The position numbers were made by a program, and so were the translations under genes. From Shimia_B sp038528385 (GTDB taxonomy: Bacteria > Pseudomonadota > Alphaproteobacteria > Rhodobacterales > Rhodobacteraceae), in contig JBCBET010000001.1 in the NCBI GenBank assembly GCA_038528385.1, forward strand, positions 682,001-746,000: DNA of 64,000 nucleotides, given 5' to 3'. This document shows positions 26,595 through 36,107 of this stretch, piece by piece (position 1 is the first letter of the stretch; the number at the start of each line of letters is the position of its first letter). Under the pieces are notes generated by a model. The model did not search any database and was not told where the DNA came from. It saw only the letters and a list, made by a program, of their open reading frames with translations.

Positions 26595-27314
26595 CTAGAC
26601 GGAGACGGCGGCCAGCAGCGCGTCGCGCTCGATCTCCGCCTTCTTGCCCGCGAGCTTCACCGCGCCGCGTTCGAGCACGACGAAGCGGTCGCCGAGGCGG
26701 TAGGCGAAGTCGAAGTACTGCTCCACCAGGATGATGGCCATGTCGCCCCGCTCCCGCAGGGTGGCGATGACCTCGCCGATCTGGGCGATGATGTTGGGCT
26801 GGATGCCCTCGGTGGGCTCGTCAAGCAGAAGAAGGCGCGGCCGCGTGATGAGCGCGCGCGCGATGGCGAGCTGCTGTTGCTGCCCGCCGGAGAGGTCGCC
26901 GCCGCGGCGGCCGAGGAACTCCTTCAGGATCGGGAAGAGCTCGAAGATCGCGTCGGGGATGCGATGCTCGGTCCGCGGCAGGCAGGCGAAACCCGTCTCA
27001 AGGTTTTCGCGCACGGTAAGAAACGGGAAGATCTCGCGGCCCTGCGGGACGTAGGCGACCCCCTCTTTCGCGAGCCCGTGGGCCGTGGCGCGGCCGATCT
27101 CCTTACCGCCCAGCCGGTAGCCCCCGCCGGAGCGCGCATGGCTGCCTGAAAGCGCCTTTAGGAGCGAGGTTTTGCCCACGCCGTTTGTGCCCATCACGCA
27201 GGTCACCTCGCCCAGCCGCGCCTCGAGCGAGACACCGTTGAGGATCTGGCTGCCGCCATAGTGGAGCGTGAGGCCGCTGGCCTCGGCGAAGGCGGTGTCG
27301 AGGCTACCGTCCAA
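26595..27314 (-). CDS. urtE: Urea ABC transporter ATP-binding subunit UrtE
   Basis: A 239-aa LivF-class ATPase with Walker A GTNGVGKTS near residue 42, Q-loop, signature LSGGQQQQ and Walker B LLLLDEPTEGIQPNIIAQI. The phrase DEPTEGIQPNII is characteristic of UrtE and separates it from LivF. It overlaps urtD by 11 bases and is the last gene of the operon. Confidence 0.92.
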   Translation of the reverse strand: MDGSLDTAFAEASGLTLHYGGSQILNGVSLEARLGEVTCVMGTNGVGKTSLLKALSGSHARSGGGYRLGGKEIGRATAHGLAKEGVAYVPQGREIFPFLTVRENLETGFACLPRTEHRIPDAIFELFPILKEFLGRRGGDLSGGQQQQLAIARALITRPRLLLLDEPTEGIQPNIIAQIGEVIATLRERGDMAIILVEQYFDFAYRLGDRFVVLERGAVKLAGKKAEIERDALLAAVSV

Positions 27315-28044
27315 GATACACCTCGATGACCTTCTCGTTGGCCGTCACATGATCGAGGGAGCCCTCGGCCAGCACCGCGCCCTCATGGAGCACCGTCACC
27401 TTGCAGTTCAGCCGCCGGACGAACTCCATGTCGTGCTCGACGACCACGACCGCGCGCGTCTTGGCGGCATTCACGAGGAGCTCCGTCGTGTGCTCCCGCT
27501 CCGCCGGGGTCATCCCCGCGGCGGGCTCGTCCACGAGGAGGAGCTTCGGGTCCTGCGCGAGGAGCATCCCGATCTCGAGCCACTGCTTTTGCCCGTGGGA
27601 GAGCTCCCCCGCCTTGCGGTGGAGGGCGGGGGCGAGCCCGATTTCTTCGGCGAGCTCCGCCACGCGCGCCTCATCGGCGGAGGTCGGGCGGAAGCGGAGG
27701 ACGGCGAAGGGACCACGCGCCTTTTTCAGCGCGAGGAAGAGGTTGGCGGAGACGGTCTGATCCTCGAAAACGGTGGGCCGCTGGAATTTGCGACCCACCC
27801 CCTCCTGCGCGATGCGGCTCTCGGAGAGCTTGAGAAGCGACAGGGATTTTTCGCCGTAGAGGACGCTGCCTGCGTCGGGCCTCGTCTTGCCGGTGATGAT
27901 ATCCATGAAGGTCGTCTTGCCAGCACCGTTGGGCCCGATCACCGCGCGCAGCTCCGCCGCGCCGATGTTGAAGGAGAGGTTGTTGATGGCCTTGAACCCG
28001 TCAAAGGAGACGGAAACGCCGTTGACCTCGAGAAGTTGGCTCAT
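27304..28044 (-). CDS. urtD: Urea ABC transporter ATP-binding subunit UrtD
   Basis: A 246-aa LivG-class ATPase with Walker A GPNGAGKTT near residue 37, signature LSHGQKQWLEIGMLL and Walker B LLLVDEPAAGMTP; LSHGQKQWLEIGM is the UrtD form. GGAGGGG upstream fixes the ATG at 28044; a longer frame with a basic low-complexity N-terminus is rejected. Works with UrtE on the UrtBC permeases. Confidence 0.92.
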   Translation of the reverse strand: MSQLLEVNGVSVSFDGFKAINNLSFNIGAAELRAVIGPNGAGKTTFMDIITGKTRPDAGSVLYGEKSLSLLKLSESRIAQEGVGRKFQRPTVFEDQTVSANLFLALKKARGPFAVLRFRPTSADEARVAELAEEIGLAPALHRKAGELSHGQKQWLEIGMLLAQDPKLLLVDEPAAGMTPAEREHTTELLVNAAKTRAVVVVEHDMEFVRRLNCKVTVLHEGAVLAEGSLDHVTANEKVIEVYLGR

Positions 28045-28098
28045 CCCTTCCCCTCCCGTTCCGGGCACGACCCGGGACCTCTGTCTTCGACCATGGGG

Positions 28099-28117
28099 CC
28101 CCGGGTCAGGCCCGGGG
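28099..28117. repeat. Inverted repeat in the urtC-urtD gap
   Basis: CCCCGGG and CCCGGGG pair perfectly around the loop TCAGG in the 88-bp spacer between the urtC stop and the urtD start. It is one of several stems that fill the spacers of this operon and may affect processing or relative expression. Confidence 0.5.
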
Positions 28118-28132
28118 CGTGAAGCGCCTGCG

Positions 28133-29392
28133 TCATCGCTCAGCCTCTTTCTCGCGGAGCGCGCCCTGATCTGGGCCGAGATCGGCGCCGTGGCGGTCCG
28201 GGCTCTTCCGCTCCGCAAGGAGGTCGATGAGGCCGCCGATGCCCTTTGGCGCGAAGAGCGTGACCGCCACGAAGGAGAGGCCCAGCAGCACGGTCCACCA
28301 ATTCACCCACTCTATGGTGTAGAACCCGAGATTGATGTCGGGCGCCTGCCCGCCCGTGAACCACGTGGACAGAAGCGAGACAAAGGCCGCACCGATGACC
28401 GCGCCGTAGAGCCGACCCCGGCCGCCGATGGCCACCCAGACCGCGAGGTAGATCGAGGCGATGGGTGCGATCTCCGCCGGGTTGATGATCCCGGCCTGCG
28501 GGTAGTAGAGCGCGCCCGCGACGCCGGCGAGCATGGCGGTGACGGTGAAGATGAAGAGCTTGTAGCCTTCCACCGAGTAGCCGAGGAAACGGACGCGCGC
28601 CTCGTCGTCCCGGATCGCCCGCAGGACGGACCCGAAGGCCCCCGAGACGATCCACGTGCTCAGCAGGTAGCCCGCGCCCAGCGCCAGCGCCGAGCCCCAG
28701 AAGAACCAGATCGACACCGCCGCCTGCGGGACGTGATCGAGCCCCGGCAGGTTCTGCAGGCCCGAGAGGCCGTTATTGCCGCGCAGGCCGCTGTCGGTCT
28801 GGAAGAGGTAGAGCGAGAGCGCGAGGGTCATGGCCTGGGTGAGGATGGAGAGGTAGACGCCCGTGACCCGGCTCCGGAAGGCCAGCCAGCCGAAGACGAG
28901 CGCGAGGAGGCCGGGGACAAGGACGACGAAGGCCACTTGCAGCGGGAAGGAATGGGCGAAGGCCCAAATCGGCGGGAACTCGGAGGCGCCCACGACGCCA
29001 AAGATCTGCGCGGCGATGCCGTCCGAGATCTCCTGCGGTGTCGGCGGGAGCGGTGCGGCCGCGAGGCTTTCGCGCACGATGATCTCCGTGCGCGCATACA
29101 TGAGCCACATGCCGATGGCGTAGCCGCCGATCCCGAAGAAGGCCATGTGCCCCAGCGAGAGGATGCCCGTGTAGCCCCAGACGAGGTCCATCGCGAGGGC
29201 CACGAGACACAGGCAAAGCGTCTTGCCCAGCGTTTTCACGAAGGAGGTAGAGATGAGGCCAAGCCCCATCCCCTCGGAGAGCAGAGTCACTCCCAGCGTG
29301 AAAAGAGCCAGAAGCGCCAGGAAAATCAGCAGGGAGGGATGGCGCGCCACGAAGGGCCTCCGGCGGGGCAGCCCGAGTGCGACGTCAGACAT
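28133..29392 (-). CDS. urtC: Urea ABC transporter permease UrtC
   Basis: A 419-aa LivM-class membrane protein with about ten TM helices. DLVWGYTGILSLGHMAFFGIGGYAIGMWLMY is present near residue 75 and RVTGVYLSILTQAMTL and GYNGLS-type segments follow (described by position because of length). The ATG at 29392 gives MSDVALGLPRRR; an extension to 29455 would start inside the tandem palindromes and is rejected. The last 30 residues form a charged cytoplasmic tail. Confidence 0.9.
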   Translation of the reverse strand: MSDVALGLPRRRPFVARHPSLLIFLALLALFTLGVTLLSEGMGLGLISTSFVKTLGKTLCLCLVALAMDLVWGYTGILSLGHMAFFGIGGYAIGMWLMYARTEIIVRESLAAAPLPPTPQEISDGIAAQIFGVVGASEFPPIWAFAHSFPLQVAFVVLVPGLLALVFGWLAFRSRVTGVYLSILTQAMTLALSLYLFQTDSGLRGNNGLSGLQNLPGLDHVPQAAVSIWFFWGSALALGAGYLLSTWIVSGAFGSVLRAIRDDEARVRFLGYSVEGYKLFIFTVTAMLAGVAGALYYPQAGIINPAEIAPIASIYLAVWVAIGGRGRLYGAVIGAAFVSLLSTWFTGGQAPDINLGFYTIEWVNWWTVLLGLSFVAVTLFAPKGIGGLIDLLAERKSPDRHGADLGPDQGALREKEAER

Positions 29393-29417
29393 ACCGCACC
29401 TGCCCATCCGCCGCGCG

Positions 29418-29463
29418 AAGACTTTTCCCAAAAGTCTTGGCAAATTCCTTTCCAAGGAATTTG
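29418..29463. repeat. Two adjacent inverted repeats in the urtB-urtC gap
   Basis: AAGACTTTT-CCC-AAAAGTCTT (29418-29438) and CAAATTCCTT-TCC-AAGGAATTTG (29441-29463) are perfect hairpins two bases apart, in the 87-bp gap between urtB and urtC. They are AT-richer than their surroundings. The arrangement matches the tandem palindromes at 12193-12230 although the sequence differs. Confidence 0.75.
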
Positions 29464-29479
29464 GGAGCAGCGGCGAGGC

Positions 29480-31414
29480 TCATGCCTCCGCCGCCCGGCC
29501 CTTGAGCGCGATGATACCGCGGGGTCTGAACTGGATGAAGAGGATGATGAAGAGGATCATGTAGGTCTGCGCGGCGAGCGTGTTCGACGGGTTGAGCCAC
29601 TCGATCCCCTTTTGCAGCGTGCCCACCATCGTGGCGCCCAGCAGCGTGCCCCAGATGTTGCCCACGCCGCCCACGACGACGGTCATGAAGCTCTGCACGA
29701 TGTAATCGGCGCCCATCTCGGAGGTGACCTTCGCGTAGAGCCCGATGGCCACGCCCGCGATGCCCGCGATCCCCGAGCCGAAGCCGAAGGTGAGCATGTT
29801 GATGCGGTCCGGGTTGATGCCCATGGAGGCGGCCATCCGCGGGTTTTGCGTGACGGCGCGCACCTCGAGGCCGAGCCGCGTGCGGTTCATCACGAAGAGG
29901 AAGAGCGCGAGGAACAGCAGCGCAAGGACGAAGATCGCGATGCGGATGTAGCTGATCGAGACGACATCGTTGAGCACCCAGCTCCCATCGAGCCAGCCCG
30001 GCGCCGTGAGCGGCCGCGCCTGCGTGCCGAAGATGTTCTTGGCCAACTGTTGCAGCGCGATGGAGATGCCGAAGGTGGCGAGCAGCGTCTCGAGCGGGCG
30101 GTGATAGAGCCAGCGGATCACGAGCCGCTCCATGGCCACGCCCGCGCCGAAGGTGACGGCGAAGGCCAGCGGGATCGCGACGAGGATCGAGAGCGTGTAG
30201 TCGGGCACGAACAGCTGCACGACGTAGCCGGTATAGGCCCCCATCATGATGAACTCGCCATGGGCCATGTTGATGACCCCCATCACGCCGAAGGTGATGG
30301 CGAGCCCGATGGCGGCGAGGAAATAGATCGAGGCGAGCGAGAGCGCGTCGAGCCCGAGATCAAGCCCCTGGTTAAGCGCCACCTTCGTCTCGATACCCGC
30401 GAGCACGCGCTCGGCGGCCTCGGCCACCTCGAGCGGCGCGCCGATGAAGCTCTCGTAGAAGACGAAAGAGCGCAGGAGGCTCTCGGCCTCCGCGTCGGTG
30501 ATGAGCGCGTCTGCGAGACCCGCCTCCACGAGGCGCGCATAGGTGGCGGCGCGGGCGTCGTCGGTGTCGAGGCTCGCGACCGCGATGCCCTGCACGGCGC
30601 CGCCGTCGATATTGGCGATGAGCGCGTCGCGGATCGCGTCCGCCCCCGGGCGCGCGGGCGCGAGGCCCTCGGCCACGAGGAGGGCATAGGCGTCCGCTTC
30701 CGAGATGTCGCGGCCGAGCACCAGCGGCGTGGCGTCCGTGCTCTCGGCCACCTCGATGCGCGTCTCCACAAGCGGGTTGAGCGCGGCGCGCACGTCCACG
30801 GCCAGGTCGCCGGCGAAGCTTTCGATGGCGGCGATGCGGGCTGCGTCGTCTTCGTCGAATTCGATGGCGAGCAGGCGTTCGAGCCGGTCCATCCGCTGTG
30901 CGAGCGCGGGATCGGGCTCGCCCTCCTTCACGGCGCGCAAAGCGGCGAGGTGGGAGGCCTCCGCGTTGCGTTCGATGGCGTCGAGCGCGTCGGCGCGGAC
31001 GGCGATGTCGGCGTCGCGGAGCTGGAACTGCACGAGCGCCGCGCCGATGAGGCCGCGGATGCCGGAATTGGGTTTGAGCTGCTTGTAGTCGCCCTTGGGC
31101 GCGGTGCCGATCTCCGCGCCGCCGGCCACGTCGAAGAGCACGAGCGTGCGGTCGGGCCCCTCCTCGGCGAAGACGAAGAGGCCCGTCTCCTCTTCGAACC
31201 ACATCTCGCGGGCCTGCCAGCGCTCCAGCACGACGCGGGCGTCAGTGAAGCCGCTTTCGGCGAGGGCGTCGATGGCGGGCTGGATCGTGCGGCGGGAGCT
31301 CCGCTCGATGATCTCGCCATGCTCCTGGAGCACGGTCTGGATCGGTGCGTCCACCGCCTGCGCGTGAGCGGTGCCAGCCAAGAGAAGAGCGATGAGAAGA
31401 AGGCGTCTGAGCAT
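29480..31414 (-). CDS. urtB: Urea ABC transporter permease UrtB
   Basis: A 644-aa LivH-class permease. It has a signal peptide (RLLLIALLLAGTAHAQA), a long periplasmic N-terminal region of about 330 residues rich in Ala, Asp and Glu, then about eight TM helices beginning LDALSLASIYFLAAIGLAI. MGVINMAHGEFIMMGAYTGY and QQLAKNIFGTQARPL are UrtB-type motifs. The periplasmic part is longer than in many UrtB proteins, which are nearer 540 aa. The ATG at 31414 is chosen because it begins the signal peptide; upstream codons are urtA shadow. Confidence 0.9.
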   Translation of the reverse strand: MLRRLLLIALLLAGTAHAQAVDAPIQTVLQEHGEIIERSSRRTIQPAIDALAESGFTDARVVLERWQAREMWFEEETGLFVFAEEGPDRTLVLFDVAGGAEIGTAPKGDYKQLKPNSGIRGLIGAALVQFQLRDADIAVRADALDAIERNAEASHLAALRAVKEGEPDPALAQRMDRLERLLAIEFDEDDAARIAAIESFAGDLAVDVRAALNPLVETRIEVAESTDATPLVLGRDISEADAYALLVAEGLAPARPGADAIRDALIANIDGGAVQGIAVASLDTDDARAATYARLVEAGLADALITDAEAESLLRSFVFYESFIGAPLEVAEAAERVLAGIETKVALNQGLDLGLDALSLASIYFLAAIGLAITFGVMGVINMAHGEFIMMGAYTGYVVQLFVPDYTLSILVAIPLAFAVTFGAGVAMERLVIRWLYHRPLETLLATFGISIALQQLAKNIFGTQARPLTAPGWLDGSWVLNDVVSISYIRIAIFVLALLFLALFLFVMNRTRLGLEVRAVTQNPRMAASMGINPDRINMLTFGFGSGIAGIAGVAIGLYAKVTSEMGADYIVQSFMTVVVGGVGNIWGTLLGATMVGTLQKGIEWLNPSNTLAAQTYMILFIILFIQFRPRGIIALKGRAAEA

Positions 31415-31431
31415 AGTGATCTCGCGGGGAC

Positions 31432-31508
31432 GGTGCGCGTTGCGCACCCTACGGGACAGGTCGGGACGCCGGGTGCGCCCCGACCGTGGGGTGGGGGTCG
31501 ACCCCACG
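31432..31508. repeat. Three consecutive hairpins in the urtA-urtB gap
   Basis: Three perfect stems fill the 98-bp spacer: GGTGCGC/GCGCACC (31432-31448), GGTCGGG/CCCGACC (31459-31485) and CGTGGGGT/ACCCCACG (31485-31508). Stems behind a binding-protein gene commonly cause partial termination or protect the upstream message, which would raise UrtA over the membrane subunits. No strong U-tract is visible. Confidence 0.5.
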
Positions 31509-31512
31509 AGGC

Positions 31513-32790
31513 TCAGTAGTTGGACTGGATCTGCACGCAGGTCTCGGTCTCGGTGTTGAACATCCCGCAGCCGAGCTCCTGCCAGTCGGAGACGAGAACC
31601 GCGCTCTCGGGCAGGTAATCCGTCCAGGCATCGCCTGGGACGACATCGGTCTCGGAGATGATGTCGAATTGGCCGTCGGCCTGGATCTCGCCGATGAGCA
31701 CGGGCTTGGCCAAATGGTGATTGGGCAGCATGACCGCCGTCCCGCCGGTGAGGTTCGGGAATTCCTGGCCGTACATTGCCTCCCGCACGGCATCGACGTC
31801 CGTCGTGCCGGCCTCGGTGACGGCGTTCACCCACATGTTGAAGCCGATGTAGTGGGCCTCCATGGGATCGTTCGTCACGCGGTCTGCGCCCATGCGCGCC
31901 TTCCACGCGTCGACCCACGCCTCGTTGGCCTCGGTGTCCGCGGACTGGAAGTAGTTCCACGCTGCCAGATGCCCGACGAGGTCGGAGGTATCGAGGCCGG
32001 AGAGCTCTTCCTCCCCCACCGAGAACGCCACGACGGGGATGTCGTCGGCGGAGATTCCAGCGGCGGCGAGCTCCTTGTAGAAGCCGATATTGGCGTCGCC
32101 ATTGATGGTCGAGATCACGCCCACCTTCTTGCCGTCGGCACCCAGCGCCACGACGTCGGCCACGATGGAGGACCAGTCGGAATGCCCGAAGGGCGTGTAG
32201 TTGACGAAGATGTCCTCGGCTGCGATGCCCGCGTCCTGCAGGTAGGCCTCGAGGATGTTGTTCGTGGTGCGCGGATAGACGTAGTCGGTGCCGAGCAGCG
32301 CGAACTTCTCCACCTCGAGTTCCTCGAGGAAGTAATCCGTGGCCGGGATCGCCTGCTGGTTGGGCGCGGCGCCGGTGTAGAAGACGTTCTTCGAGCTTTC
32401 CTCGCCCTCGTACTGCACCGGGTAGAAGAGGAGGCCGTTGAGTTCCTCGATCACGGGCAGCACCGACTTCCGGCTCACAGACGTCCAGTTGCCGAAGATC
32501 ACGTCGACATCGTGCACCGTGAGCAGCTCACGCGCCTTTTCAGCGAAGAGCGGCCAGTCAGAGGCCGGGTCCACGACGACCGCCTCGATCTGGCAGTCGA
32601 GCACGCCGCCCTGCTCGTTCTGGATCTCGATGAGCATTTCCATCGTGTCCTTGAGCGTCGTCTCCGAGATCGCCATCGTGCCGGACAGCGAGTGTAGCAC
32701 GCCCACCTTCACCGGGTCATCGCAGGCATAGGCCGCGCCCGCGCTCAAAAGCAGCGCGGCAGCGGTCGTGCTCATAAGAGATTTGTTCAT
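31513..32790 (-). CDS. urtA: Urea ABC transporter substrate-binding protein UrtA
   Basis: A 425-aa periplasmic binding protein with a Sec signal peptide (SLMSTTAAALLLSAGAAYA). Characteristic segments are VKVGVLHSLSGTMAISE, FGNWTSVSRKSVLPV and PVQYEGEESSKNVFYTGA, which are typical of UrtA rather than LivJ. AAGGAGAG precedes the ATG at 32790; a longer upstream frame lacks a site. It is the first gene of urtABCDE, usually under nitrogen control, and lies divergent from ureide-degradation genes whose product includes urea. Confidence 0.93.
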   Translation of the reverse strand: MNKSLMSTTAAALLLSAGAAYACDDPVKVGVLHSLSGTMAISETTLKDTMEMLIEIQNEQGGVLDCQIEAVVVDPASDWPLFAEKARELLTVHDVDVIFGNWTSVSRKSVLPVIEELNGLLFYPVQYEGEESSKNVFYTGAAPNQQAIPATDYFLEELEVEKFALLGTDYVYPRTTNNILEAYLQDAGIAAEDIFVNYTPFGHSDWSSIVADVVALGADGKKVGVISTINGDANIGFYKELAAAGISADDIPVVAFSVGEEELSGLDTSDLVGHLAAWNYFQSADTEANEAWVDAWKARMGADRVTNDPMEAHYIGFNMWVNAVTEAGTTDVDAVREAMYGQEFPNLTGGTAVMLPNHHLAKPVLIGEIQADGQFDIISETDVVPGDAWTDYLPESAVLVSDWQELGCGMFNTETETCVQIQSNY

Positions 32791-33226
32791 GAATTTCTCT
32801 CCTTTGCGCGTGGAGAGGCTTGAGCAATCAACAGTCATCGCCCACATACCGCTCACGCAGATTGTTGCGTCGTGCGAAGGTGTTCAGTTTCCTAGGCCGA
32901 GGCCTTCGCACGCTCATTGTCTGTCGGCTTGGGTCTCCCCCCGTGGGCCGCGCGCTTTGTTTGCGAGCCCGATTGCGTCGATTGAAGTCAATTCAGCGGC
33001 GTTTCGCGGAAAGGCCGGCCCGTCCGCCCTTTTTTTCGCCGGGAGCCCAGCATTCGCTCAAAACGTGTGCGCTCAACAATTTCCAAGCGCGCGCAAGTCG
33101 TCTTCATCCTGCCCAAGGAATGAGCACTGCTCCCGGCGCGCCCCCGGGATGTCAGCGCCGAGGAATCGCTCTGGTCCGCCCGCGCGGGGCGAGGCATGGT
33201 GCATGCAGGGGAAGAAGAGGACAGCG
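32791..33226. promoter_or_regulatory. 436-bp divergent region between urtA and allE
   Basis: No gene was found. It should hold the urt promoter and the allE promoter. No convincing sigma-54 -24/-12 element or NtrC dyad was recognised. A T-tract follows a GC-rich segment near 33031-33038. The most visible structure is the inverted repeat annotated at 32871-32912. A short open frame here has poor codon use. Confidence 0.4.
32871..32912. promoter_or_regulatory. 10-bp inverted repeat upstream of urtA
   Basis: CGTGCGAAGG and CCTTCGCACG are perfect 10-bp arms separated by 22 bp, 81 to 122 bp upstream of the urtA ATG. The spacing suits either a leader-RNA stem or an operator with half-sites two helical turns apart. 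Confidence 0.4.
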
Positions 33227-34048
<822 letters not shown>

Positions 34049-34057
34049 GCCCGCTCC

Positions 34058-34537
34058 TTAGGCCAACGTGTATGGCGTCTCGAACCAGTGCTCCTCGAGA
34101 TTGGCGCCGGGTCCGATCCGGTCGATCACCGCGAAAAGCCCCGGCGCCGCGAGGGGCGTGAGCACCCCGTGCCACGTCCCGCGGTGAAAGTTGATCGCCT
34201 GCCCGGGCGCAGTACGGAAGGCGCGCGGGGTGCCCGGTCGGCCCGCATCATCCGGCGCCACGACGACGAGAAACGCATCCATGCTCATCGGCACGAAGCA
34301 CTGGCTGCCCACGGGATGCCGCTCCACCATCTCCAGCGTGAAGGGCAGTTCGCGCGGCTCCGCCTGAAAGAGGCTCACCCCCGCCCGCCCGTCGCTGAAA
34401 TCGAGCGCGGCGCGGTCGTGGTAGCGCCCGCAGAGGCCCTGATTGATGATCTTGTCGGGCGCGCCCGATGTGTCGAGCACGTCGCCGAAGGGGGCGAAGG
34501 CCTCCGCCGCGAGCGGCTCGATGGCGATGTGCGTCAT
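34058..34537 (-). CDS. allA: Ureidoglycolate lyase
   Basis: A 159-aa member of PF04115. It splits (S)-ureidoglycolate into glyoxylate and urea. Recognisable segments are EAFAPFGDVLD near the N-terminus, MVERHPVGSQCFVPM near residue 70 and NFHRGTWHGVL near residue 118. It overlaps the end of the puuE-uraD gene by four bases (ATGA), so the enzymes are co-translated. The urea produced is the same compound the neighbouring Urt system imports. Confidence 0.92.
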   Translation of the reverse strand: MTHIAIEPLAAEAFAPFGDVLDTSGAPDKIINQGLCGRYHDRAALDFSDGRAGVSLFQAEPRELPFTLEMVERHPVGSQCFVPMSMDAFLVVVAPDDAGRPGTPRAFRTAPGQAINFHRGTWHGVLTPLAAPGLFAVIDRIGPGANLEEHWFETPYTLA

Positions 34538-35946
34538 GGCCCGAGCTTCTCGATGAGGCGCAGCTCCGCGATGCGCTCCACCTGACGGCAGGCCTCCGCG
34601 AATTCGGTCTCCGCGTCATGGGCGAGGCGGCGTTCGAAGGCGTCGAGGATCGCGCCCTTGGTGTTGTCCTTCACGGCGATGATGAAGGGGAAGCCGAATT
34701 TTTCGATGTAGTCGGCATTGAGCCCGGTGAAGGCGGCCCGCTCGGCATCGGTGAGCATGTCGAGCCCCGCGCTCGCCTGCTCGGCGGTGCTGTCGGCGGT
34801 GAGGCGGCCCGCGGCGGCGAGCTTGCCCGCGAGATCGGGATGCGCGCGGAGGACGCCGAGGCGCTTTTCGTCCCCCGCCGTGCGGAAGACGCGTGCGAGG
34901 GCGGAATGGACGCCCACGGCACTGTCATGGGCGGGCCCCAGCTCCAGGCGATGGGCGCGCTCGGCGATCCACGGGCTGTGCTCGAAGATCCCGCCGAAGG
35001 CTTCGACGAAGGCCTCGCGGGTCATTGCGGACGGACGCGTGCGCGCCACCGGCGGATGCGTCCTCGCCCAGTGCTCCGCGATCTCGAGCCGCGTGGCGAA
35101 CCACACGCCTTCATGGCCCTCCATGTATTCGATGGCCCGTTTGAGCGCCGCCGCCCGCGAGGGTCGCCCGATAATGCGGCAGTGGAGCCCGATGGAGAGC
35201 ATCTTCGGCGCGCCCGCCGCACCTTCCGCATAGAGCATGTCGAAGGCATCCCGGATCGTCGTCTCGAACTGGCGCGCCTCGGTGTAGCCCGCCTGGATGG
35301 CGAAGCGCATGTCGTTGACATCCATCGTGTAGGGCACGACGAGCTGATCTCGCGCGCCGTATCGCACCCAGTAGGGCAGATCGTCGGCGTAGCTGTCCGC
35401 GACATAGGCGAACTGCCCCGTCTCGGTCACGAGGCGCTCGGTGTTCATGGAGCAGCGCCCGGTATACCAGCCCCGGGGCGGCGCGCCGGTGACCTCCGCG
35501 TGGAGCCGGATCGCCTCTGCGATCTGGGCGCGCTCTTCCTCTTCGCCCATGTCGCGGTGCTCGATCCATTTGAGCCCGTGGCTCGCGATCTCCCAGCCTG
35601 CCTGCCGCATCGCGCGCACCTGTTCGGGCGCGCGAGCGAGCGCGGTGGCCACGCCGTAGACCGTCACCGGCAAATGCCCCAGCAGGCGGTGCACCCGCCA
35701 GAAACCCGCCCGCGCGCCGTATTCGTAGAGCGATTCCATGTTCCAGTGCCGCGCCCCGGGCCAGGGCTGCGCGCCGGTGATCTCCGACAGGAACGCCTCG
35801 GAGGCCGGATCCCCGTGGAGAACGTTGTTCTCCCCGCCCTCTTCGTAGTTCAGCACGATCTGCACGGCGATCTTCGCGCCACCCAGCCAAGCGGGATCGG
35901 GGGGCGTGGCGCCGTGTCCGGCCATGTCACGGGGATAGCGCTGCAT
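34534..35946 (-). CDS. puuE: Bifunctional allantoinase (PuuE type) / OHCU decarboxylase (UraD) fusion
   Basis: A 470-aa two-domain protein. Residues about 1-300 are a metal-independent PuuE allantoinase of the polysaccharide-deacetylase fold (RYPRDMAGHG; GARAGFWRVHRLL; GWEIASHGLKWIEH). Residues about 310-465 are a UraD domain (AFVEAFGGIFEHSPWIAERA; RAHPDLAGKLA; FGFPFIIAVK). UraD decarboxylates 2-oxo-4-hydroxy-4-carboxy-5-ureidoimidazoline to (S)-allantoin, which PuuE then opens to allantoate, so the fusion carries out consecutive steps. GGAG upstream supports ATG at 35946. Confidence 0.9.
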   Translation of the reverse strand: MQRYPRDMAGHGATPPDPAWLGGAKIAVQIVLNYEEGGENNVLHGDPASEAFLSEITGAQPWPGARHWNMESLYEYGARAGFWRVHRLLGHLPVTVYGVATALARAPEQVRAMRQAGWEIASHGLKWIEHRDMGEEEERAQIAEAIRLHAEVTGAPPRGWYTGRCSMNTERLVTETGQFAYVADSYADDLPYWVRYGARDQLVVPYTMDVNDMRFAIQAGYTEARQFETTIRDAFDMLYAEGAAGAPKMLSIGLHCRIIGRPSRAAALKRAIEYMEGHEGVWFATRLEIAEHWARTHPPVARTRPSAMTREAFVEAFGGIFEHSPWIAERAHRLELGPAHDSAVGVHSALARVFRTAGDEKRLGVLRAHPDLAGKLAAAGRLTADSTAEQASAGLDMLTDAERAAFTGLNADYIEKFGFPFIIAVKDNTKGAILDAFERRLAHDAETEFAEACRQVERIAELRLIEKLGP

Positions 35947-36107
35947 CGGGGCTCCGTCTCTCAAGGTACCGCCCTGGAGCGGTCATGACATCTGCGCAGC
36001 TAACCCGCTTTGGCCCGGCATTTGAAGCGCCCGCGCCGCGATTTCCGGCTTGCCACGCCCGGAGCCGCGCAGGATGCTCCCGCGACTGACCAGATGAAAG
36101 GCCCGCC

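Noticed and set aside
27887..31519. A 1210-codon open frame on the plus strand
   Set aside because: It is antisense to urtB, urtC and urtD, whose proteins match known families end to end. The translation is Arg/His/Glu-rich, as expected of a shadow in high-GC DNA.
32768..33226. An N-terminal extension of allE to 32768
   Set aside because: The extra 153 residues lie in a region of low coding bias and the ribosome site supports ATG 33227.
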